From Gaertneriomyces semiglobifer (taxonomy: Eukaryota > Chytridiomycota > Chytridiomycetes > Spizellomycetales > Spizellomycetaceae), in the NCBI GenBank assembly GCA_025558075.1, contig JAHLKF010000001.1, positions 1 through 64,000 of the forward strand: a stretch of DNA of 64,000 nt. Direction: 5' to 3'. The notes below the pieces were generated by a model. That model did no database searches and was not told the origin of the DNA. It worked only from the letters and a program-made list of their open reading frames with translations. Made by a program: the position numbers and the translations under genes. Every line of letters begins with the position of its first letter. Positions within the stretch are counted from its first letter, which is position 1. This document shows positions 44,234 through 54,600 of this stretch, piece after piece.

Positions 44234-44675
44234 CTTCCTTCTTTCTCTCTATCCGTCGTAGGTGTTATATGCCTTTGTGGACCTGCGCTCTGGGCCTCCC
44301 TCTTGATGTGGGCTGTCGCTGAGCTGCAAGTAATAATGGTTTTGCGTGTAAAATGCCTCGGGAAAGTCTCCAAGGATCAGACAGCGTGTTAGGGCAAGAA
44401 AAAATAAAGCGGGAGGGACTAGTAACGAAGTTATCAGCAGTTGACAAAACTGAACCACTACCCACAGACAATATACGGCGTTTCCAGAACGACCGTGGGG
44501 ATTGAGAGGAGAGCACTGGCTGCATACAAGTCAGGTTGGTTGTTATTCGGTGCTGCTAGTGTAAAATGTTCCAGTGAGGTGAAGGCTTAATGACTGCTTT
44601 TGGAAATAAAGTTTGTAGATAAACGTGCGCATCTACCTTTAGTGTGGGTTTGATTCATAGAGAGGGGGCTTCGAA
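44234..44675. other. Divergent promoter region bL31m / eIF5B
   Basis: 442 bases between the start codons of two translation genes. One GTTAGGGC element lies at 44388-44395. No gene was seen. Confidence 0.55.
44389..44394 (+). promoter_or_regulatory. TTAGGG element between bL31m and eIF5B
   Basis: A single TTAGGG placed between two divergent translation genes. It is one of five such elements noted in this window; weak on its own. Confidence 0.2.
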
Positions 44676-47600
44676 ATGGCGAAAAAGAAGGGAAACAAGA
44701 AGGCCGCAGGCCGTGTGTCCACACCCACTCGAGACGACTCGGACTCGGAAGTGGAACTTGCATTCTCAAAGGAAGAATCCACAGAGTCCCTCGCCGACGA
44801 CTCGAAGATTCTGAACGTAGACGAGGACGGCAACGATCTTGGTGGATTGATGGCTACCTTAATGGCCAGCAAGACTACAAAGGGGAAAAAGGGCAAGAAG
44901 AAGCGGAACGATGACGACGAAGAAGACGCCGCCGCTATTCTCGCCCGGTTAGATCTGGAGGAAGCCGATGAAGCCGATGAGGCGGTTGCCGCTCCGCCGG
45001 TGAAGAAGGGCAAAGGAAAGGAGAAGAAGGGGAAACCTGCCACACCTGCTGAGAGTGAGGACGAAGCTCCTCCGGTGCAGGCAAAGGGGAAGAAGCCGGC
45101 GAAGAAGGCTGTGGAAGAGGAGCCGGTCAGTGTGGATGATATCCCAGAGCCAGGTGAAATCAGAATAAAGTCCAAAAAGGAAAAGGAGAAGGAGCGGAAA
45201 GAACGTGCCAAACTCGCCAAGAAGCAACAGGAGAAGAAGAAGGCACCGGCTACAGTATCTGCTGCCGCTCCGGCTCCTGCACCCGAGTCCGAACCCGTTG
45301 ATGACGAGCAAACGCAGAAGGATAAGAAAAAGAAAGGAGCAGCCAAAACGAAGCCTGCCGGTGGTGCTCTGGCACTGCTAAAACAACAATTGGCGGCACA
45401 GAAGGCTGCCGAGGAGGAGGCTCGCAGACTACAAGAGGAAGAAGAGCGAAGAATAGCTGAAGAGGAAGCTCGTTTGGCTGAAGAGCAAAAGAAAAAGGAG
45501 GAGGCCCGACTAAAGAAGAAGGAGAAGGAAAAGGTAAGGCGGTTGACATAACTTGCAAGGGTATAATTGCTCACTTGAATTGTCTACAGGCGAAGAAAGA
45601 AGAGCTTAAGAGACAGGGCAAATACCTCACACCCGCCCAAAAAGCAGCTCAAGCTCAGCAAAAGGCACGCCTCGAGGCCATGATCGCTGCCGGAATGAAA
45701 GTAGAAGGTCTTGAGGAAGGTGAGAAGAAGCCGAAGAAGGTTGTGTACGATAATCGCCGGAAGGGGAAGAAGGGGCCCCAACAGCAACAACAGCCACCGC
45801 AGCCTTCATCACCAAAGCCGGAGGAGCAAGGGAAGGCTGTAAGTGAACCTGAAAAGTCTGAAGAGCCGGAACAACCCGTGACGCCACAGAATGAAGTGGA
45901 AGCGGAGGCGGCTCGTGTTGCTGCGGTTATGCTTGGCGCATTGCCGCAAGTAAAAGAAAGTTGGGATCAGGATGATGGCGAAGTTAAAGACAGTTGGGAT
46001 GCTGACAGTGACGACAACGTGAAGGATAGTTGGGATATGGACAGCGAGGACGAAAAGGAAAAGGTTGCCGCAGAGAAAGCGAAAAAGGAGGCTAAAGCTG
46101 CACAAGCGACTAACGTCGGAAAGAAGGAAACCCCTGCCCCAGCGAATGCCAGCAAGGCGCCACCGTCACCGGCCCCGGAATCAGATGCATCTGAATCTGA
46201 GGAATCTGAAGAATCGGAGGAGGAATCTGATTCCGAGAGTGACTCTGACTCTGACTCCGATGCTGGACTCACCGCGACCCAAAGACAGGCCCTGCAGAAA
46301 CGAGAGGAAGCCGCCGCCCGCCGTGCTGCTCGGCAGGAAGCCGCACTTGCTGCTCGCTCAGCGGACGACCTGCGCTCACCTATCTGCTGTATTCTTGGAC
46401 ATGTCGACACTGGTAAAACGAAGCTTCTTGATAAGATTCGCCAAACCAATGTACAGGAAGGAGAAGCGGGAGGTATTACGCAACAGATCGGTGCTACCTA
46501 CTTCCCAATTTCTGCTATTAGGGAAAAGACCGAAATGCTGTATAAAGATGCTCCTGCCGCGTTTAAAATCCCAGGTTTGCTGATTATCGACACACCTGGA
46601 CACGAGTCCTTCACAAACCTTCGCTCTCGCGGTTCATCGCTATGTAACATCGCCATTCTTGTCGTTGATATCGTCCACGGCCTAGAACCACAGACACTAG
46701 AGTCACTCAACCTCCTCCGTCAACGCAAAACTCCCTTCATTGTCGCCCTCAACAAAATCGATCGTATGTTTGATTGGGAAGCTCACCCGAATTACCCGAC
46801 CCGGGATACCCTTGCTCTTCAAAAACCGCATGTGTTGAGAGAGTTCAACGATCGTGTCCAGAAGACCATGCTCGAGTTCGCGGAGCAGGGTCTGAATGCG
46901 TACCTTTACTATGATAATCCCAACATGGCTCGCAACGTCTCCCTTGTTCCGACCTCCGCCATTACAGGAGAGGGTGTTCCGGACCTGTTGAACTTGCTTG
47001 TCGACTTGACCCAAACTCGTATGGAGAAAAACCTGATGTACGTTTCGGAGTTGGAGTGTACGGTTTTGGAAGTCAAAGTCGTCGAAGGTCTTGGTACCAC
47101 CATCGACGTAGTGCTCAGCAACGGTATCTTGCGTGAAGGAGACAGGATTTGCGTCTGCGGTCTGAACGGGCCAATTGTTACTACTATCCGTGCCCTGTTA
47201 ACGCCACAACCAATGAGAGAACTGCGTGTCAAGTCTGCCTATATACACCACAAGGAGATCAAGGCTGCCATGGGTGTCAAGATCACGGCCCCCGATCTTG
47301 AAAAGGCCATTGCCGGTGCTCGCCTACTAGTTATTGGCGAGGACGATGATGAGGACGAAGTTCGTGCGACGGTAATGGAAGACTTGACGTCGCTTCTTAC
47401 CGCTATCGACAAGAGCGGAAAGGGTGTCTGTGTGCAAGCGTCGACACTTGGATCGCTCGAAGCTCTGTTAACATTCTTGAAGGATATGAAAATCCCAGTG
47501 AGTGGTATCAACATTGGACCGGTGCACAAGAAGGATGTCATCCGTTCTTCCGTCATGCTGGAACGTGCGCCCGAGTACGCACAGTTACTGGCATTTGACG

Positions 47601-48214
47601 TGCCGATTGACAAGGAAGCGGCAGCACTTGCCGAAGACCTCGGCGTTAAAATCTTTACCGCGGAGATCATATACCACTTGTTTGACTCTTATACGGCTTA
47701 CATGAAAGATCTCGATGAGAAGCGTAAGGCGGACGCTGCCCCTAGAGCCGTGTTCCCTTGTCTCCTCCGTATTGTACCTGGTGCTGTCTTCAACAAACGC
47801 AACCCAATTGTGCTCGGTGTTGACGTCGTTGAAGGAAACCTAAGGATTGGAACACCGTTGTGTTGCGTAAATGATGGAGTTGTTGTCCCCTTAGGCAAAG
47901 TGACAAGTATCGAATTGAATCACAAGGCTGTACAAGAAGCCAAGAAGGCTGGTCCGGCTGTTGCCATCAAGATTGAAGGCGCCGAGTATGAAACGCCAAA
48001 GCTCTTTGGAAGGCATTTCACGGAAAAGAATGAACTCATGTCACATGTAAGTTCAAATGGGCTGCTTTGGCACATTTTGACATCCCCTTGACTGTCTTTC
48101 CTACAGATTACTCGTGGATCCATCGACATATTGAAAACCACTTTCCGAAATGATGTGTCAAAGGACGAATGGGCATTAATTATTAAACTCAAGAAGTTCC
48201 TCAATATTCAGTGA
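44676..48214 (+). CDS. FUN12: Translation initiation factor eIF5B
   Basis: Three exons, 44676-45533, 45590-48046 and 48107-48214, give 1140 residues. The first ~540 residues are a Lys/Glu/Ala-rich, low-complexity extension with a run of three SWD-containing acidic motifs ([20 protein letters not shown]). The GTPase follows with [19 protein letters not shown] near residue 555, [28 protein letters not shown], and NKIDRMFDW. The beta-barrel domain II, the alpha/beta/alpha domain III ([16 protein letters not shown]) and domain IV ([20 protein letters not shown]) are all present. It joins ribosomal subunits at the start codon with eIF1A. The last exon supplies the final 35 residues, ending KLKKFLNIQ. 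Confidence 0.98.
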
Positions 48215-48259
48215 GGCGGTATTTAGAGTTATCTGGTACATTTTTAACAATCCCTCACA

Positions 48260-48544
48260 ATGACAGCTGGCTATTATGTTATTGATCTTGACCGTTGGTT
48301 GCTACAGAAATATGATCCACCGCAACGGGTGATGATGTTGCGTTCGAGCATGGCCTACATGAAATGTACTATGGAGAGACTAACAGGACGACGGCCGCAC
48401 TGTAGAGTTCCTTATTTCATAGGTCCCGAGTTACCGATTGTAAATGTACCGTTCAAACCAGTGATGGGATTCTCGCGAACTCACATCAGGCAGTATATCT
48501 ACAGACAGCGAAACTCTACTTCTCTAATCTACATATCTACATAG
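48260..48544 (+). CDS. Possible small ORF downstream of eIF5B
   Basis: A 94-residue frame beginning 46 bp after the eIF5B stop, preceded by CACA at the ATG (good context). The composition is protein-like (MTAGYYVIDLDRWLLQKYD, then basic residues), but I recognise nothing, and its 3' end overlaps the TSR4 stop by a few bases on the other strand. It could be a real small gene, the last part of an extended eIF5B 3' UTR, or chance. Confidence 0.25.
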   Translation: MTAGYYVIDLDRWLLQKYDPPQRVMMLRSSMAYMKCTMERLTGRRPHCRVPYFIGPELPIVNVPFKPVMGFSRTHIRQYIYRQRNSTSLIYIST

Positions 48545-50231
48545 TGACAAGGCTTTCTCGCTGCACAGCGATGTACTCTTCCGAATACGTGATCCCAACG
48601 CTACCGGTTCCCATAACATTGGCCTCACAATCCTGTTTGCAGCAGTAGATCAGTACCGTGCCCCACTCCATGCCTTGCGCATACCGCTCCAAAAACCCAG
48701 CTAGATCCGTTGGCGAGGCGTTTTTCCCGCGAACATTCGGATCATTGTTACCAACCAACTCGGGCACATATTGCTCGGTGGGAAGCAATGAAAGAATCAT
48801 CGGCATAAGCTGGAACTCGTAAACACGCGGTCCATTGCATCGAGGGCATGGCGCTGGGCCTGACTGTTGCAATTTCAAAGAGGTCTCGTCATCATTGTAG
48901 AAAAGTGCGGGTCCATCAAATGCATATCGAAGGCATTGCTCAGGCGCCTCTTCCACAGCCTTTTGAAATCTTTTGAAGGCTTTGCGGAAGAATTTCGGTC
49001 CTGTTTTTTCGTACGCTTCACCTGACCAAGTGAGCCCGTCGGCATCGACACTACTAGTCACCACCTTGGCCCCAGACTCTTGTTCTCTTTCCAATCGTTG
49101 GTAATCAGCATACAGACGCATCTCGTATTCAAACGAGTTCTCCTCCGGAGGTTCAGCCTCGAATTCTAAAGGGTATACAGGGAGCGCCGGGGCTTTGGTC
49201 CAAGCATCTGTCGATGAGACGTTCGAATCGCCAAGCTGGAGAGATGACTCCAGCTCAACGGCCAGTTCAGAAACCTCATCTACATCTGTTGTATGGGCTG
49301 GTTGTTCCCTAGTCGACGACTGGCTGCCCTCGGATGCAGTTGGCCGCTTAGTTTTCTCTTTCTTCGCTTTAGAATGATTCTGGGTCGTTGATCGCTCGGC
49401 GTTGGACAGTTTCGGTGCGGTAGTCGGTTGCTCAACATCATCTTCGTCATCGTTCCGAGCGTACTTCTTATCTCGTCGTGCAAGAAGTTCAGTAATGCTA
49501 CGAGCAGGGCTAGCAATTCCACCACTACCCGGCGTGAAAGGACTTCCGAAACTGATGTCACCAAATGATGGCGTGGGAGGCAACGATGCAGGCGTTGATA
49601 CGTTCGGAGTTCGCGGTGGTGAAAACGGGGTGGAGGTTGTACGTCGTTTGGTCTCGGGTGTTTTAGGGAAAAAAGTACTTGATTCATTCGTCGCATTTAG
49701 TGTCACCTTGCTTGCAATGCTTCCAACGGAAGAATCTTCGCATAAGCCTGGCGCTGCGGATGCATTTTTCGTTCCTTTTTTCTTGGATCGTCTGCTTTTC
49801 TTAGGCTTGTGTTGTTTAATCGCCTTGATCACTCTCCAACTATCATCAGTAGTCAGTGGCAAGTTCGTGTTAAACAAAGGGGACCCATCCAACCGAACCT
49901 GTTGTCTTGCCCCATGCATTCTCTTCTGTTGCAACCAAGTACATAGTAGACTCTGTCTTTCTTGGGGCCACGTTGGGCCACGATTTGGGAGATTAAGAGA
50001 AGTGGGGCGGTACAATGTCCACAAAGAGCCCATTCAGACGGAGGGGGCACATGGCTGTCAAACCAAATCTACCACAGATGCATGAGCTCTCATGATATTC
50101 AGCGGATGTGATTAGATCTCCCGTACCGGTTGACCGCCAATCTTGTCCATGTACACATCAACATCGTCTTTATGTGGTAACTCATCACACGGATATCCCA
50201 ATTGAACCTGAACCTTATTCGAGCCCGACAT
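48537..50231 (-). CDS. TSR4: PDCD2-family ribosome assembly chaperone Tsr4
   Basis: Three exons, 50127-50231, 49899-50068 and 48537-49839, give 525 residues; the phases close only with this splicing. The first exon gives VQLGYPCDELPHKDDVDVYM then DKIGGQP. The second gives IWFDSHVPPPSEWALCGHC with two CxxC-type pairs (CGHC...CNRREC). The long middle is Ser/Thr/Lys-rich and disordered. The C-terminal PDCD2 domain has APCPRCNGPRVYEFQLMPM and WGTVLIYCCKQDCE, supplying the second zinc site. In yeast Tsr4 binds nascent uS5 (Rps2) and escorts it to pre-40S particles. The unspliced frame across 49840-49898 shifts phase, so the intron is required. It is divergent from the GIY-YIG gene. Confidence 0.92.
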
Positions 50232-50555
50232 GGCCTTCCAAACGCTTCAATCCCGCGGCAACCGAAGATGCTAATTATTGCATTCGAGAATAAATAACAC
50301 GCCGGTGCATTTTTTTGTGGGAGAAAGAATCAAGAGCTGCGCCCCTGACACGCCAAAGCACAACCGAGTTTCCTACGCCGAAAGGACAAAGCACAAAAGG
50401 ACGAGGATTCTTAACAGGAGGATAGGATCATTCACAAGCAAGATTTGAGTATCGTTTGGCGGGCAATCACGACGTTTATCAGGCCTTTGGCTTGATTCTA
50501 GAACTGGCACCGTGACGGAAGGGAACAAGTACGGCAACGACTGTCCGCCAGGAGC
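50232..50555. other. Divergent promoter region TSR4 / GIY-YIG gene
   Basis: 324 bases between two start codons. No repeat or further gene was seen. Confidence 0.5.
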
Positions 50556-51221
50556 ATGGACACTCTTTACATACTTGAACTCGAATGTTTCAAGTTCTAC
50601 ATTGGCAGGTCTGCCGATCCTGACGAAAGGATCGGAGCCCACTTTGCTGGGCGGGGTTTGGAGTGGACCAGGATCTTTAAACCGAACCGTGTACGTGTCC
50701 GGCGACCGTTGATTGATCTCCACGATGAGGATAACACAACTCTAGATTATATTGCGCAGTACGGAATCGAAAACGTTCGGGGTGGAAGTTGGTGCCAGCG
50801 GGTCTTGATGCCTGCGCAGATCGACGCTATACAGCGGCAGGTTCGACACCTGCAGAACCTGTGCCTCAACTGCGGACTGAAAGGGCACCAAGCGAACGTT
50901 TGTGACTTTAATAGGTCTCCAAGCGTTGGGGCTGGTGCAGACATCATGAATATTGATGGAAACTCGGCGAACAAGACACGTGGTTATTATAATCGATCGA
51001 CTCGCAGGGATGTCGCATATCGGAGCGGAGGAAGAATATCGGATAATTGTTACAACTGTGGGAGGGCTGGCCATTGGGCGGAAGAATGTATTGAGGACGA
51101 TAACGTGGACAGTTATTCCGATTCTTCTGAAGAGGACGAAGGGTGTTTTAGATGTGGACGAGGCGGCCATTGGGCTAGCGCCTGTTTTGCGAGGACACAT
51201 GTCGATGGGGCACCACTGTAG
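50556..51221 (+). CDS. GIY-YIG-like domain protein with three CCHC zinc knuckles
   Basis: A single exon of 221 residues. The N-terminal ~85 residues look like a GIY-YIG module: LYILELECFKFYIGRSADPD, ERIGAHFAGRGLEWTRIFKP, and YIAQYGIENVRGGSWCQRVL, where the first Tyr pair, the Arg/His helix and a Glu match the family's catalytic layout. Three CX2CX4HX4C knuckles follow: CLNCGLKGHQANVC, CYNCGRAGHWAEEC and CFRCGRGGHWASAC, separated by Asn/Arg/Ser- and Asp/Ser-rich linkers. The combination suggests an RNA- or single-strand-DNA-directed protein, nuclease or not. Similar two-part proteins occur in some protists and large DNA viruses of protists, from memory. It has no intron and opens the accessory-looking region. 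Confidence 0.8.
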   Translation: MDTLYILELECFKFYIGRSADPDERIGAHFAGRGLEWTRIFKPNRVRVRRPLIDLHDEDNTTLDYIAQYGIENVRGGSWCQRVLMPAQIDAIQRQVRHLQNLCLNCGLKGHQANVCDFNRSPSVGAGADIMNIDGNSANKTRGYYNRSTRRDVAYRSGGRISDNCYNCGRAGHWAEECIEDDNVDSYSDSSEEDEGCFRCGRGGHWASACFARTHVDGAPL

Positions 51222-51684
51222 ATTAGACAGCCCGACATGTTGCAGCGATCCAGTCAATGCTGGTGTGCGGACAACTGGCCATTGTGCCGTTATGCTGGTA
51301 GTAATTCGTCTATCTGAGACATTCTTGGAAATATTTGCGCGCACTTATGAAGCCTGTCAATAACATCCAAAGTGCGAGATCAGATGTGAAAGGTAGGTGG
51401 ATCATTACAAAGTGCATGGCGCTGCAGATAGCGGGCGTTGTTTCAAAGGACGTAGTGCTAGCGCTTGTGCCCTCCTCGAAAGATAGCGGGCGTCTCCCCT
51501 CGAAATGTCCACTGATGGGATTCAATTACCAAATACATATGTATATATATACTGAGCTCTACCCTACAGGCTTCGTCTAGCTTCCGATGCTGCACATAAT
51601 TATAACAATGACAACGGGTTTTGCTTTTGCTTTTTCTTCTTCTTTGGAAATGGTCGCAAACAGCACAAATATCGAATAGACTAT
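51222..51684. other. Convergent intergenic region
   Basis: 463 bases between the GIY-YIG gene and the large secreted protein's stop. It includes an AT-rich ATATGTATATATATACT stretch at 51538-51554. No gene was recognised. Confidence 0.55.
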
Positions 51685-54600
51685 CTATCGCATATCGGAG
51701 CCACCACCGCCTTGATCGCATGGCCGCTCCTTTGAGCACTGATTGTAAGAGCACCTCAGTTTGCGATCGACGGTGCCCGCGATGGTACAGGTGGCCGTGT
51801 GAACTTCAATCACACAAGATCCTCTCATGATTCTCTCACTCCACGAATCGTTCCAGTAGCGATTGTTGCCGCAGCTAACTTTCTCGGCACATCTTCCGTT
51901 CGAATGCATCCATCCTGGAGAGCAAGTGACCGCTTGAATTACAGAGTTTCCAGCGGTGCAGGACCAAGTCCGCTGCCCGTTCGGGATAACCTCATTCCAA
52001 ACAGTCGCATCTGGATGCTGTCGACCGCAAGTGAATGGCTGGCATGTCAGGGGATCCACCGGATTTCCATTGGCGCAAGGCTTTTCGAATATGTTCATAT
52101 TGCCGTCGGCCCCACAAATGTATTTCGCCGTATTGAGAGCATTGAACATTTGCCCCACTTGATAAATTCCACTATCCATACCCCGACAAGTGGTAGGAAG
52201 ACACTCTCCCGTGGTCGAGGGGGAGTACCCATAATCACAGTTTAACGATGTTGACACGTGCTTGCGGTTGAGACAGCTGTCAACTCTGTATCCATTTGGT
52301 ATGACATCTACTGCTGCATCCGGAATGGTTTGATCTGGTTGTGCTGTGGTTTCGTTGCAGGTACGCGCGCGAGACCGCGCTTCAATAACCTTAAGACCAG
52401 CAGAAAGAAATCGTAAGGGCACTATGAGCCGCGAGTCCAGCTCAACTGGACTGTTGGTGATGCGGGACATGAACTCAAGGTCTTGCGCAATTTCGTTGTT
52501 CCCCGTGTTCGCTTTCGGCACGGCGCGTACGACGTCGTACGTGGCCTTGATGTGTGCAGAGGATCTGGCAATGGCGTGATTTAAGCTTGCTTTCCAATTG
52601 ATCCACCACGGGCTGTTCCAGAGCTGCGCGCTCTGCAACCTCGACATGAACATGGCTCGGAATTTATCCTCACCGTAAAAATTAGTCCACTTGAACGTCG
52701 TCCAATCAATGAGGGCGTTGTGAAGTTGGAACACATATGATAATCTCGAGTATTCTTGGGTATGAGAAAATGCCCTATATGGTGCCAGGAGGGGATTGAT
52801 GAGTCCTAGCGCCAGATTATTTCCAGTTGTCATACTACGAGGAAATGCATAGGTGGCGAAGAGGTGCAGGCGATTACTGGCATCCTGGAATCGCTTGTAC
52901 TCATCGGCGATTGCCATATTCGAATGGGCATAACCAGATAAGAGCGGAGCGATCTGACCCTTGAACGTCGCGGTTATTTCGTCAATGATCGAACCGATAT
53001 CACTCGAACGGGTTTCCGAAACAAATCGCCGAACCACTTGACAGGTAAAGCGCCTACCAGATGAGGCATAGTTCATGCGGTATGGCGCGGGCCCATTCAG
53101 ACTTGCAAGAAATTCAAATGTGTTGGCGCCATTGGGGTTGGGAGAGGCCGACGGACAGATGTACTGATAAACGAATGACGCAATCAGGCGCTTCGAGTTT
53201 GCATCATCCATTTTCACAAAGTAAGCGTTATAAGTGAGTTCCAACCCGGACCATTCCCCGGGTCGCCCGCGCCCATTAACCTTGTATCTTTTCTCGATGA
53301 GCCCCAGACCTAATAGCTCTGCAATCTTGAATTCTATTCCAACGTGCGTTCGTTCTCTCTCCACCATTGTGCGATCGTCCGTTCCGGTTGCTTCATGTCC
53401 TGGCCAGCGGAGCACAGGGAAAGCTGTACCGACTGGGAAGATTCTTGCGGAATCAACATCTCCTTCTGGAAGCACCAGAGGAAATTCCTGAAGTCGTAGA
53501 GCCACTGGATCACTTTGGCCCATCCATAATGCTTTGAAAGCAGATCGATACGCCTTCCAGGCGTCAATCACATCCTGTCGGGTAGATGCTTGACCAATGA
53601 CTTGGAAGCTAACAGGCATCAAAACATTGAAGTGGGCTGAAAACTTATTTTCGTTCTGGTCCACATCCGATACCAATTTTTGCCACATCAAGCTGGCATA
53701 CTTTGTTCGAATATCCGCTTCAGTTCTTTCATATTCGGCGATCAAGTAATCAAACAGCTTCTGATTCGTTTGGATGTGTAACTGTACTTTCATGATATCA
53801 AGCCCATGCCTCAACCAAGTCTGAATCCGGGTGCGCTCTTCAGCGAAGACGTCGATCCAGGTGAAGCTATTTTGCTTGGCGGTTTCCTCAAACATATTCT
53901 GCTTGAGAACTAAGAAAGCAAAGAGCCGACATGCATCGGCCCACGCTCCAGGATTGCTGACAGTAGCTGGGAGTGCAATGGGGGTATCAGACGAGAACCC
54001 TTTCCCAAAAGTAAAGTCTGTGAGTGATCTCACGAAGTTATCCCCAAAGCGCGTTGGGTCGTCAGCGGACGCTGCCCTCAACGGGCTATCAAAACCTTCT
54101 CCGATCATTAAACCTCTCAATACGGCGTCATGTTTAGCATTCGACCCAAAAAAAGTGATAGAAAACTCATCATCTAAATCCCGCAGCAGTTGCAGAATGT
54201 CGGTACGAGGCGATTTCCATGTGGTTTTCAAGATGTTATTCCTGATACTCAAATACGGTTGAATGATCAGCTCCTGTAACATTTGGGTCACGCGTTTGCT
54301 CTGTTCAGCTTGAGCAACCCCGATTTCTGCGGTGATTCTCCTTAGATCTTCGACTCGCTCGATTGTTTTTGAAAATCCCTGGATCACAATGCTAGTGACA
54401 ACGTCTAGTTGATTTTGTATGGCGCTCAACCGAAGGTCCACATTGTCGAACCTTGCAACCACAATGTCTTCCAACCTTTGTATCTGTTGACTAATTTGCC
54501 CCAACGCCTTCATGATGGCTTTGCCCATGGCCGCACTAGGATCCTCCAGTGAACCTCCGACAGCACTAAATAGCTGTAAAGCTGCCCCGACGGTTCCAAT

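Noticed and set aside
44639..45574. 311-codon Ser/Ala/Phe-rich frame antisense to the eIF5B N-terminal extension
   Set aside because: It mirrors the Lys/Glu/Ala codon bias of the eIF5B low-complexity region on the other strand; no family resemblance.
48537..50033. Single unspliced 498-residue TSR4 frame
   Set aside because: Its N-terminal part lacks the zinc motif; the motif appears in another frame and is restored by the 49840-49898 intron.
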